Position numbers and translations under genes: made by a program. A stretch of 39,790 nucleotides of DNA from Micavibrio sp. (GTDB lineage Bacteria > Pseudomonadota > Alphaproteobacteria > Micavibrionales > Micavibrionaceae): NCBI GenBank assembly GCA_030824805.1, contig JAPJRC010000014.1, positions 1 to 39,790 of the forward strand. Reading direction: 5' to 3'. Shown here piece after piece: positions 1-5,897 of the stretch; the stretch's first letter is position 1, and every line of letters starts with the position of its first letter. The notes beneath the pieces are model-generated. The model was not told where the DNA came from. It did not search any database and was given only the letters and a program-made list of their open reading frames with translations.

Positions 1-65
1 AACGTCGTTTCGATGATTCCGGACCGACCGCCGCCAACGCCCGCAGCTTATGCCAGCGCGATGTC

Positions 66-608
66 TTACGCTTTACCCGAAGCATCCTGGTACACGGCAA
101 CGAGACAGGGGACGCCGCCACCTTTTTGGTATTCACCGCGCACGGTGTGGCCGGGACCTTTCGGTGCGACCATGAATACATCGAGGTCTTCGCGCGGCTT
201 GATGAGGCCGAAATGGACGTTCAGGCCGTGCGCGAAAGCAATCGCCGCGCCGCGCTTCATGTTCGGTTCGATGTCGGCGTAGTAGATGTCTTTTTGCAAT
301 TCGTCCGGCGTTGCGAACATGATGACGTCCGCCCATTGCGCGGCGTCCGCCGGCGACATGGTTTCAAAACCGGCGTCTTTTGCTTTTTTGTTCGTGGCGG
401 ATTCCGGACGCAGCGCGATGCGCACGTTCTTGGCGCCTGAATCGCGCAGGTTTTGCGCGTGTGCGTGGCCTTGCGAGCCATAGCCGAGGATCACGACGTT
501 TTTGCCCGTGATAAGGTCGAGATTGCAATCCTTGTCATAGTAGACATTCAGGTTGCCGAACTGGGTTGGGGCGCTGTCGTTTTTTACAGCCGTGTTGCTA
601 TTGGCCAT
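66..608 (-). CDS. ilvC: Ketol-acid reductoisomerase, N-terminal part, interrupted by in-frame stops at the window edge
   Basis: Third step shared by valine, isoleucine and leucine synthesis: NADPH-dependent isomerisation and reduction of acetolactate or acetohydroxybutyrate. The 180 readable residues are the Rossmann domain. The dinucleotide-binding stretch GYGSQGHAHA lies near residues 42-51, and FAHG, APKGPGHTVR and GGGVPCLVAVYQDASG follow as in class I enzymes. The start is the ATG at 608, with AGAGGA about 12 nt upstream. The frame stops at TAA (66-68). The bases beyond it still encode family-like sequence (DIALA, stop, AAGVGGGRSGIIETT) up to the window edge, with a second TAA at 48-50. 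The rest of the gene lies outside. Identity is certain; whether this is a broken gene or a sequence error at a contig end cannot be told here. Confidence 0.9.
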   Translation of the reverse strand: MANSNTAVKNDSAPTQFGNLNVYYDKDCNLDLITGKNVVILGYGSQGHAHAQNLRDSGAKNVRIALRPESATNKKAKDAGFETMSPADAAQWADVIMFATPDELQKDIYYADIEPNMKRGAAIAFAHGLNVHFGLIKPREDLDVFMVAPKGPGHTVRGEYQKGGGVPCLVAVYQDASGKA

Positions 609-657
609 TGGTCTAAATCCTCTATTTTGGCGTTTTGAAAGTACCCGTAGAAAAGCA

Positions 658-684
658 TTTAGGGTTGATAAAATCAACCCTAAA
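658..684 (-). other. Perfect 12-bp hairpin upstream of ilvC
   Basis: TTTAGGGTTGAT (658-669) and ATCAACCCTAAA (673-684) are exact inverted repeats around a 3-nt loop, about 50 nt before the ilvC start codon. There is no clean U-tract, so it is more likely an mRNA-processing or stabilising structure, or a leader element, than a terminator. Confidence 0.5.
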
Positions 685-690
685 GCACGT

Positions 691-716
691 AAAAAGCCAA
701 TAAAATCGGGCTTTTT
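691..716 (-). terminator. Intrinsic terminator after the small lipoprotein gene
   Basis: AAAAAGCC (691-698) pairs with GGCTTTTT (709-716) across a 10-nt loop. On the minus strand the stem is followed by a T-run that is also part of its 3' arm. It lies just after the stop codon of the lipoprotein gene and before ilvC, so ilvC may be expressed partly from its own promoter or by readthrough. Confidence 0.6.
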
Positions 717-722
717 GAAAGA

Positions 723-1148
723 TTATTGCTGCGCCATCGCGGCGTCGACGGTCTCATTCAGCTTAAGGAACTGGTTGAGGTCGCCCACGACGTTGCCGTC
801 CTTCTTGCCGAGCAGTTCTCCGTTATAGACAACCTGTTCGAGCAGCGAGGCGTGGGAGCTTTTGAAGAGGCCCCATTGCTGTGAAAACAGGCACGAGCCT
901 TCTTTCTCGGTTTCGGCGAAATCGCCCACTTGCGTGTATTTCAGCGTAATGCGGCGGTATACACTGCCCATCGTTTTTTCGTTCGTGGCATCGGAGGATT
1001 TTACGTCCTTGATCTCGGTAGGGGCGATCATCGCGCCCACGGCGGCTTTACAGCCAACAATCATTTTTGCATCGGCCTGTTCCTGGCTGACGCATCCGGA
1101 CAGGGCGAGGGCAGATACACCGGCAATCAACACAATAAATTTTTTCAT
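723..1148 (-). CDS. Small putative lipoprotein
   Basis: Product of 141 residues with a lipoprotein signal: a short basic start (MKKF), a hydrophobic stretch, and the lipobox LSGC, so Cys at about residue 19 would be lipidated after signal peptidase II cleavage. The mature part is acidic and mixed, with two further Cys (VGCKAA and GSCLF). I recognise no family. The ATG at 1148 is chosen because AGGGGA lies about 8 nt upstream; an in-frame TTG six bases earlier has no such site. It lies between ilvN and ilvC on the same strand and is followed by a terminator. The position suggests co-transcription with the ilv genes but says nothing about function. Confidence 0.7.
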   Translation of the reverse strand: MKKFIVLIAGVSALALSGCVSQEQADAKMIVGCKAAVGAMIAPTEIKDVKSSDATNEKTMGSVYRRITLKYTQVGDFAETEKEGSCLFSQQWGLFKSSHASLLEQVVYNGELLGKKDGNVVGDLNQFLKLNETVDAAMAQQ

Positions 1149-1166
1149 GAGCAATTCCCCTTAAGA

Positions 1167-1724
1167 TTAAATGGCTTTTTGTCCGCGCGACATGGCGGCA
1201 ACGCCTGTGCGGCTTACATCGATCATGCCGAGGCCCTGCATCAGGTCGATAAACGCGTTTACTTTTGCGCTGGAACCTGTGACTTCGAACACAAAGGATT
1301 CATGTGTGGAATCAACCACGCGGGCGCGAAAAATATCCGCGGTGCGGAGCGCTTCGACGCGGCGCTCGCCGGTGCTGTTGATTTTGATCAATGCGAGTTC
1401 GCGCTCGACATGTTCGCCCTCAAGCGTGAGATCCGTCACGCGGTGCACGGGCACAAGACGGTCAAGCTGGTTTTTAATCTGTTCGATGACGAGAGGCGTG
1501 CCGGAACATATTACGGTGATGCGCGAAAGATTGTTGGCATGATCGGTTTCCGCAACCGTCAGGCTTTCAATGTTGTAACCGCGTCCTGAGAACAAGCCGA
1601 TAACGCGTGCGAGAACGCCCGGTTCGTTATCAACGAGAATGGAAAGTGTGTGTGCTTCAATGCGGCCGTCTTTGGGGCCGATACCGTAAACGCTTTGCGA
1701 GCCTGCAGCTTTTTTCTTAACCAT
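1167..1724 (-). CDS. ilvN: Acetolactate synthase small (regulatory) subunit
   Basis: Regulatory subunit of acetohydroxyacid synthase. It activates the large subunit and confers feedback inhibition by branched-chain amino acids. The 185-residue product has an N-terminal ACT domain at about residues 24-95 (HTLSILVDNEPGVLARVIGLF, then GYNIESLTV, SRITV), then the C-terminal small-subunit domain with REL-ALIKI, DIFRARVVD and ESFVFEVTG. Length fits the alphaproteobacterial or long form. It is also called ilvH. The start ATG at 1724 has only a weak ribosome-binding site. It sits downstream of ilvB, separated by a 71-codon membrane gene, which is unusual because ilvB and ilvN normally adjoin. Confidence 0.95.
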   Translation of the reverse strand: MVKKKAAGSQSVYGIGPKDGRIEAHTLSILVDNEPGVLARVIGLFSGRGYNIESLTVAETDHANNLSRITVICSGTPLVIEQIKNQLDRLVPVHRVTDLTLEGEHVERELALIKINSTGERRVEALRTADIFRARVVDSTHESFVFEVTGSSAKVNAFIDLMQGLGMIDVSRTGVAAMSRGQKAI

Positions 1725-1772
1725 ATGAAAGGTTTAAAGCGTTTGCGGCTTTAAGTCCAGTCCTATCAGGCC

Positions 1773-1988
1773 TTAATCAGCGCTTGCCAACTGTTCTTCC
1801 GCTACGGGAATACCCGGCTTTCGGGCCGGAATGATATAGCCGTTGGGATTTCTATATTCGATCAATCCGATCTGCTCGAACTTCCCCTGAACGTCCATTG
1901 CCCCCATCGCGGTATATGCGCTAATGCCGTTATATACCATCGCCACAAACATCAGGGCGAGCAGCCACAATGTCATTTTGAATGTCAT
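1773..1988 (-). CDS. Small membrane protein inside the ilv cluster
   Basis: Product of 71 residues with one N-terminal hydrophobic segment at about residues 4-27 (TLWLLALMFVAMVYNGISAY) and a short soluble tail containing IEYRNPNGY and ARKPGIPV. GGGAG stands 7 nt before the ATG, a strong ribosome-binding site, which argues that the gene is real. It lies 77 nt after ilvB and 48 nt before ilvN. I recognise no family. The single membrane anchor could also be an uncleaved signal sequence. Confidence 0.65.
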   Translation of the reverse strand: MTFKMTLWLLALMFVAMVYNGISAYTAMGAMDVQGKFEQIGLIEYRNPNGYIIPARKPGIPVAEEQLASAD

Positions 1989-2011
1989 GACGGTTCTCCC
2001 TTCTTCTCTCC

Positions 2012-2030
2012 GGTTGATAACTGATCAACC
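2012..2030 (-). other. Small hairpin between ilvB and the 71-codon gene
   Basis: GGTTGAT (2012-2018) and ATCAACC (2024-2030) pair around a 5-nt loop. The same GGTTGAT/ATCAACC core appears in the hairpin before ilvC (658-684). No U-tract follows, so it is not a typical terminator; it may stabilise the 3' end of ilvB mRNA. Confidence 0.35.
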
Positions 2031-2065
2031 AAGGAATCAGGGAAGAAGTTCCGGCCGTGTCGGAC

Positions 2066-3880
2066 TTACACCAGTTTTTTGTCGTACTGGCTGGGGTCCG
2101 CGGACAGGATCATCTCGTTGTGCGCCTTGCCCGAAGGGATCATGGGGAAGCAGTTTTCCTTCTGGTCCACGCAGACATCGACGATTGTGACCTTGTCGGT
2201 TTTCATCATTTGTTCAATCACGTCGTCCAGTTCCGCCGGTGTTGTCGCACGCAGACCTATACCGCCATAGGCTTCCGCCAGTTTGACAAAGTCGGGGAGC
2301 GATTCCGTGTAGCTTTGGGAGTAGCGTTCACCGTGCAGCAATTCCTGCCACTGGCGCACCATGCCCATCCACTGGTTGTTGAGGATGAAGATTTTAACCG
2401 GCAGGCGGAACTGCACCGCGGTGCTCATCTCCTGAATGTTCATCAGGATAGAGGCTTCACCGGCGACGTCGATGCATAGGGCATCCGGGTGTGCCATCTG
2501 CGCGCCGATAGCTGCGGGAAGGCCGTAACCCATAGTGCCAAGGCCGCCCGAAGTCAGCCAGCGGTTCGGCTTGTCGAAGGGCAGGAACTGGGCAGCCCAC
2601 ATCTGGTGCTGGCCGACTTCCGTCGAAACATAGGTGTCGCGACCGTCTTTTTTGATTGCATCGCGCAGGCGTTCCAGCGCGTATTGCGGTTTGATAACGT
2701 CTTTGCTGTTCTTGTATTGCAGGCATTTGACATCGCGCCATTTCGCGATTTGCTGCCACCATTGCGTCATTGCCTGCTGGTCTGCTTTGAAGCCGCGCTT
2801 TTTCCAGACATCGAGAATGGCCTGTGTGGCCTTGCCCGCGTCGGCGACGATGCCGAGATCGACATGCACGTTCTTGTTGATCGAGCTTGGGTCGATATCG
2901 ATATGGATTTTCTTGGAGTTCGGAGAGAAGCCTTTCAGCGCGCCCGTAACGCGGTCGTCGAAACGCGCACCGATACAAATCATGACATCGCAATCATGCA
3001 TGGCCCAGTTGGCTTCGTAGGTTCCGTGCATGCCCAGCATGCCGAGCCATTGCTTGTCCGATGCCGGAAACGCGCCGAGGCCCATCAATGTGGATGTGAT
3101 CGGGAAACCCGTCGTGCGCACCAGTTCGGTCAAAGCTTCGGAAGCTTTGGTGCCTGCGTTGATGATGCCGCCGCCCGTGTAGAATACGGGGCGTTTCGCG
3201 GAAGCCATCAATTCAACCGCTTCTTCGATCAGGTCCATGTCGGGTTCCGTGCGCGGCTGATAGATATGCAGCGGCGCTTTGTCTTTTGGAATGTAAGGGC
3301 CTTCCGCAAACTGGATGTCTTTCGGCAGGTCGATCAGAACGGGCCCCGGGCGACCGGAACGCGCGACATGGAACGCTTCGTGGATGATCTGCGCGAGGTC
3401 GTTCACGTCTTTGACCAGATAGTTGTGCTTGGTACAGGCGCGGGTAATGCCTGTCGTGTCGGCTTCCTGAAACGCGTCGGTGCCGATCAGGAAGGTCGGA
3501 ACCTGTCCGGAAATGCAGACCATCGGAATGGAGTCCAGCAGCGCATCGGTCAGTGCCGTTACAACGTTGGTGGCACCGGGGCCGGATGTAACAAGGCAGA
3601 CGCCGACTTTTCCGGTGGAACGGGCATAGCCTTCGGCGGCATGACCGGCACCCTGTTCGTGACGCACAAGGACATGCTTGACCTTCTGCTGGTTGTAAAT
3701 CGCATCATAGATAGGAAGAACGGCGCCGCCCGGGTAACCGAAGATCGTGTCCACGCCCTGTTCCGCGAGCGCTTCGATCACGATATTGGCACCAGTCATT
3801 TTCTTTGTTTTCGGCAAGGACTGAACATTCTGCTGTTCCTTGTCGTCTTTTACGGTTTGTGTGATCGGTGGCGTCGTCAT
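2066..3880 (-). CDS. ilvB: Acetolactate synthase large (catalytic) subunit
   Basis: Thiamine-diphosphate and FAD-dependent enzyme that condenses pyruvate with pyruvate or 2-oxobutyrate, the first common step of branched-chain amino acid synthesis. The 604 residues include the N-terminal TPP pyrimidine domain (GYPGGAVLPIYDAI; VRHEQGAGHAAEGYAR with the catalytic Glu near residue 75), a central FAD-binding domain, and the C-terminal PP domain (GGLGTMGYGLPAAIGAQ, then LNNQWMGMVRQWQELLHGERYS). The metal-binding GDG motif reads GEAS near residue 473, a Glu where Asp is usual. A 28-residue polar extension precedes the core. AAGGAA precedes the ATG. It is the first structural gene after an attenuator-type leader (3907-4331). 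It could equally be called ilvI. Confidence 0.96.
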   Translation of the reverse strand: MTTPPITQTVKDDKEQQNVQSLPKTKKMTGANIVIEALAEQGVDTIFGYPGGAVLPIYDAIYNQQKVKHVLVRHEQGAGHAAEGYARSTGKVGVCLVTSGPGATNVVTALTDALLDSIPMVCISGQVPTFLIGTDAFQEADTTGITRACTKHNYLVKDVNDLAQIIHEAFHVARSGRPGPVLIDLPKDIQFAEGPYIPKDKAPLHIYQPRTEPDMDLIEEAVELMASAKRPVFYTGGGIINAGTKASEALTELVRTTGFPITSTLMGLGAFPASDKQWLGMLGMHGTYEANWAMHDCDVMICIGARFDDRVTGALKGFSPNSKKIHIDIDPSSINKNVHVDLGIVADAGKATQAILDVWKKRGFKADQQAMTQWWQQIAKWRDVKCLQYKNSKDVIKPQYALERLRDAIKKDGRDTYVSTEVGQHQMWAAQFLPFDKPNRWLTSGGLGTMGYGLPAAIGAQMAHPDALCIDVAGEASILMNIQEMSTAVQFRLPVKIFILNNQWMGMVRQWQELLHGERYSQSYTESLPDFVKLAEAYGGIGLRATTPAELDDVIEQMMKTDKVTIVDVCVDQKENCFPMIPSGKAHNEMILSADPSQYDKKLV

Positions 3881-3904
3881 ATTCGATATTCCTTATGTGT
3901 TGCC

Positions 3905-4111
3905 TTAAAAAACAAAGCCCGTTTGGATGGTATCCAAACGCGGCTTTGAATGGTTGCACAATGGAGGTTGCTTATAATTACCCTTCATTATGGTCATAAT
4001 GCGCATTGCAATGCAACGAAAACGTAATTTCGTTTCAAAAAAAGCAAGAATATTATAACTATAATAGTTTATATGCATGGCTTCCATTCCGTTTTTGCAT
4101 AAGTCCGACAT
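3905..4111 (-). CDS. Possible 68-codon upstream ORF that reads through the ilvB-proximal terminator
   Basis: This frame begins MSDLCKNGMEAMH and ends TGFVF. AGAGGA lies 9 nt before its ATG. It crosses both palindromes and the whole second terminator, and its TAA overlaps the T-run. It is not rich in Val, Leu or Ile. If translated, ribosomes would melt the terminator hairpin; if not translated, the hairpin would form. The region is AT-rich, where an open frame of this length is less expected by chance, but no family is recognised and chance is a real possibility. Confidence 0.25.
   Translation of the reverse strand: MSDLCKNGMEAMHINYYSYNILAFFETKLRFRCIAMRIMTIMKGNYKQPPLCNHSKPRLDTIQTGFVF
3907..3948 (-). 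terminator. Strong terminator 27 nt upstream of ilvB
   Basis: CAAAGCC plus CGTTTGGAT (3913-3928) pair with ATCCAAACG plus GGCTTTG (3932-3948), leaving one bulged base and a 3-nt loop, a stem of 16 pairs. On the minus strand six T follow (3912-3907). A terminator this strong directly ahead of a start codon would block ilvB unless relieved, so it is best read as a conditional terminator. Confidence 0.75.
3986..4016 (-). promoter_or_regulatory. Second promoter-like site overlapped by two perfect palindromes
   Basis: On the minus strand TTGCAT (4016-4011) and CATAAT (3992-3987) are 18 nt apart, a reasonable sigma-70-type pair. Two exact palindromes overlap them: CATTATGGTCATAATG (3986-4001) and GCATTGCAATGC (4003-4014). 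Palindromes on a promoter suggest a dimeric regulator. Transcription from here would begin near 3980, about 32 nt before the second terminator. This is prediction from sequence only. Confidence 0.4.
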
Positions 4112-4168
4112 TTTCCAGAGTCCTCTATTACTCAGTTCGTTTGTCCGTTTTCTTTGTTTTTCGGCATT

Positions 4169-4258
4169 AAAAAACGCTCCGGAAGAGACCTTCGGGAGCG
4201 CTGTCCAATGCTTTGACTTAAGTCGCGTCAGAGCGGCAGCGCCTCCGTAAGGAGCACC
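4169..4258 (-). promoter_or_regulatory. Translation-coupled transcription attenuator of the ilv genes
   Basis: Four segments can pair in alternative ways, read on the minus strand. Segment 1 (4258-4251, GGTGCTCC) pairs with segment 2 (4246-4237, GGAGGCGCTG). Segment 2 pairs with segment 3 (4203-4195, CAGCGCTCC; nine pairs, one bulge). Segment 3 pairs with segment 4 (4180-4175, GGAGCG), with four further inner pairs and six T after it (4174-4169), forming a terminator. Segments 1 and 2 lie inside the leader peptide codons. Ribosomes stalled on Val, Leu or Ile codons would cover segment 1, let 2 pair with 3 and prevent termination. This is the classical attenuation logic known for amino acid operons. 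It is well supported by sequence but untested. Confidence 0.82.
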
Positions 4259-4296
4259 ACGAGACCGAGCACGACAATGTTCAAAGACTTTTGCAT
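4228..4296 (-). CDS. Branched-chain amino acid leader peptide of the ilv genes
   Basis: Twenty-two codons that start MQKSLNIVVLGLVV and end LPL before TGA. Twelve residues are Leu, Val or Ile (Leu5, Ile7, Val8, Val9, Leu10, Leu12, Val13, Val14, Leu15, Leu16, Leu20, Leu22). This composition is the hallmark of ilv leader peptides that sense charged tRNA. It begins 9 nt after the miaA stop codon and ends 25 nt before the terminator stem. There is no good ribosome-binding site, but a promoter at 4331-4303 puts the likely transcript start on the A of the ATG, so it would be translated as a leaderless mRNA. It is functionally like ilvL, but its sequence is its own. Confidence 0.82.
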   Translation of the reverse strand: MQKSLNIVVLGLVVLLTEALPL

Positions 4297-4302
4297 GGCA
4301 CA

Positions 4303-4331
4303 AACCTACGCCAGTCGTTCGATCTTGGCAA
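4303..4331 (-). promoter_or_regulatory. Predicted promoter of the ilv leader, inside the end of miaA
   Basis: TTGCCA (4331-4326) and TAGGTT (4308-4303) are exactly 17 nt apart on the minus strand. The -10 box includes the miaA TAG stop codon. Seven nt further is position 4296, the A of the leader peptide ATG, which predicts a leaderless transcript. Confidence 0.5.
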
Positions 4332-5214
4332 TATTTTTTTGCGGCTTGATCTGGTTGTTGAACCAGGTGGTCTGGCGTTTGGCGTATTGTCGCGTTTCCG
4401 TCTGGGCTAGGGATATGGCGTCTTCCCTGGAAATGCGGCCCTCGCGCCACGCACGGAGGCCATGGGTGCCAACCGTTTTTATCAGCACGGATTCTCTTGA
4501 AATTTCGCCGCTCTCCACGCGCTTGTCGAAGGCTTCCAGTTCTTCCACCGCGCCTTCGTCCAGCATTTGCACGAAGCGTTTATCGCACCGCGCATACAAT
4601 GTTTCGCGTTCCGGCATGACGATGGTGATGTTGAATTCCCAGTTTTCCGGCGGTGCGGATTTCGGCAGCGATTGCCAGTAGGCGAGGGGCTTTCCGGTCG
4701 CTTCCAGAATCTCCCAGGCATGGATAAGTCTCGCCGTGTGCATGGGGTGATATTTCGCGGCTGTTTCCGGATCGCGTTTTTCCAGTTCGGCGTGAAAAGC
4801 GGGGTTGCCTATACGCGTCTGATAATCGATTGCCATCTGGCGAATGTCTTGCGGCACGTCTGGGATTGGTGAGATGCCTTCCATCAGTGTCTTGATATAG
4901 AGTCCGTTGCCGCCCGTGATGATCGGTACGGCGTCGCGCTCGAGTATATCTTCTATGATCGGCATCGCCATTTCACGCCACGATCCGGCAGAGCACGTAT
5001 CGTTCGGATGCAGCGTGTTGTACAGATGGTGCGGCACCTGCGCCATATCGGATTGTGTCGGCTGTGCCGAGAGGATCGGAAGTTCGTTGTAGATCTGGCG
5101 GGAATCGCAATTCACGATCTCGCCATCCATTGCATGCGCGCGCGATATGGCGAGCGCGGATTTTCCGCTCGCCGTAGGGCCCGCGATGATATGGATGGTT
5201 TTTACATTAGCCAT
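4306..5214 (-). CDS. miaA: tRNA dimethylallyltransferase
   Basis: Adds a dimethylallyl group to N6 of adenosine 37 in tRNAs that read codons starting with U. The 302 residues match the usual length. The P-loop GPTASGKS is at residues 12-19, the substrate motif NCDSRQIY is near 35-42, and TGGNGLYIK and the C-terminal QTETRQYAKRQTTWF are typical. Its start codon overlaps the end of the upstream membrane gene by 8 nt, so the two are probably translationally coupled. Its 3' end contains the predicted promoter of the ilv leader. In several alphaproteobacteria miaA sits between serB and ilvB; serB is absent here. Confidence 0.96.
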   Translation of the reverse strand: MANVKTIHIIAGPTASGKSALAISRAHAMDGEIVNCDSRQIYNELPILSAQPTQSDMAQVPHHLYNTLHPNDTCSAGSWREMAMPIIEDILERDAVPIITGGNGLYIKTLMEGISPIPDVPQDIRQMAIDYQTRIGNPAFHAELEKRDPETAAKYHPMHTARLIHAWEILEATGKPLAYWQSLPKSAPPENWEFNITIVMPERETLYARCDKRFVQMLDEGAVEELEAFDKRVESGEISRESVLIKTVGTHGLRAWREGRISREDAISLAQTETRQYAKRQTTWFNNQIKPQKNIAKIERLA

Positions 5215-5803
5215 GGATTTCTTCTTTCATCCGGCGGCGCCGATACATGATCGTGGCAACAAACAGGGTGCACATGAAGATGATGGAGGCTGGGAACAGA
5301 ACGGTGGTCAAGGAATAGTGCGTTAGGGCGGCTATGGTCAGAGCCTGCCGCGGCACGTTCCACGCATAGATGTTGATATGCTCCTCATACGGCCTGGCCC
5401 ATGTCTTTCTAAAGGTCGGGTAGAAGGCGATGGAATTTATGATCGTCACGATGATGACGGACCAGAAAGGATCGTTGGTCAGGACCCATACAGGGATGGC
5501 GGCCAGCGCGCCGGAAAACATGACAATATCGCTGCGCGTAATATTCTTCGCGCCGGATTTCAGGGCCAGTAGCACAACAAGCAGGCACATAAACCCTATA
5601 AACCCCGTCACCCACGCGCCGGGGCCGGCCTGTTCCGAGAATTGCGCGCTGCAGGCGATGCCCGCCACAACCACCCATATGATCCAGGTGAATATATGCG
5701 GCTTGTTGCTGCCTTTGATGATGCCCCACAGATAAGGCGCGTAGCCGACGATTGTCAGCATAATCGCAGCGGCGGCAAAAGCTATCTTGTGGTCGAACAT
5801 CAT
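5207..5803 (-). CDS. Multi-pass membrane protein with PQ-loop-like repeats
   Basis: Product of 198 residues with about six hydrophobic segments. Two segments look like a duplicated motif: GYAPYLWGIIKG followed by KPHIFTWIIW near the N-terminus, and FYPTFRKTWARPYEEH followed by YAWNV in the second half. This resembles PQ-loop/SWEET-type repeats, small membrane proteins often involved in transport of small solutes or lipids. The assignment is by motif impression only. The tail is basic (YRRRRMK). It overlaps miaA by 8 nt and probably forms an operon with it. Confidence 0.65.
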   Translation of the reverse strand: MMFDHKIAFAAAAIMLTIVGYAPYLWGIIKGSNKPHIFTWIIWVVVAGIACSAQFSEQAGPGAWVTGFIGFMCLLVVLLALKSGAKNITRSDIVMFSGALAAIPVWVLTNDPFWSVIIVTIINSIAFYPTFRKTWARPYEEHINIYAWNVPRQALTIAALTHYSLTTVLFPASIIFMCTLFVATIMYRRRRMKEEIHG

Positions 5804-5843
5804 TCGTCTGTCTTCTTGTATTTTTGGGGAATTTACAATCTAA

Positions 5844-5881
5844 AAGAAAACGACGCATCGGCAAGGATGCGTCGTTTTCTT
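5844..5881 (-). terminator. Long-stem terminator between degP and the PQ-loop-like gene
   Basis: AGAAAACGACGCATC (5845-5859) pairs perfectly with GATGCGTCGTTTTCT (5866-5880) around a 6-nt loop, extended by A5844/T5881. It lies 17 nt upstream of the degP stop codon in window coordinates, that is just past the gene in the minus direction. The stem ends in T-rich sequence on both strands. Confidence 0.7.
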
Positions 5882-5897
5882 CCTTGTAAAGAGCCCC

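Noticed and set aside
1..68. Reassignment of TAA to a sense codon, as explanation of the ilvC stops
   Set aside because: TAA ends several other genes in the window at the expected place, some directly followed by a terminator, so it is an ordinary stop here.
2489..3949. Long plus-strand reading frame of 486 codons opposite ilvB
   Set aside because: It is the antisense shadow of a strongly conserved gene, lacks a plausible ribosome-binding site and has no recognisable domain.
3905..4450. The full 181-codon minus frame ending before ilvB
   Set aside because: Its first half overlaps miaA out of frame and crosses the attenuator. Only the part from 4111 has a ribosome-binding site, and that is given with low confidence.
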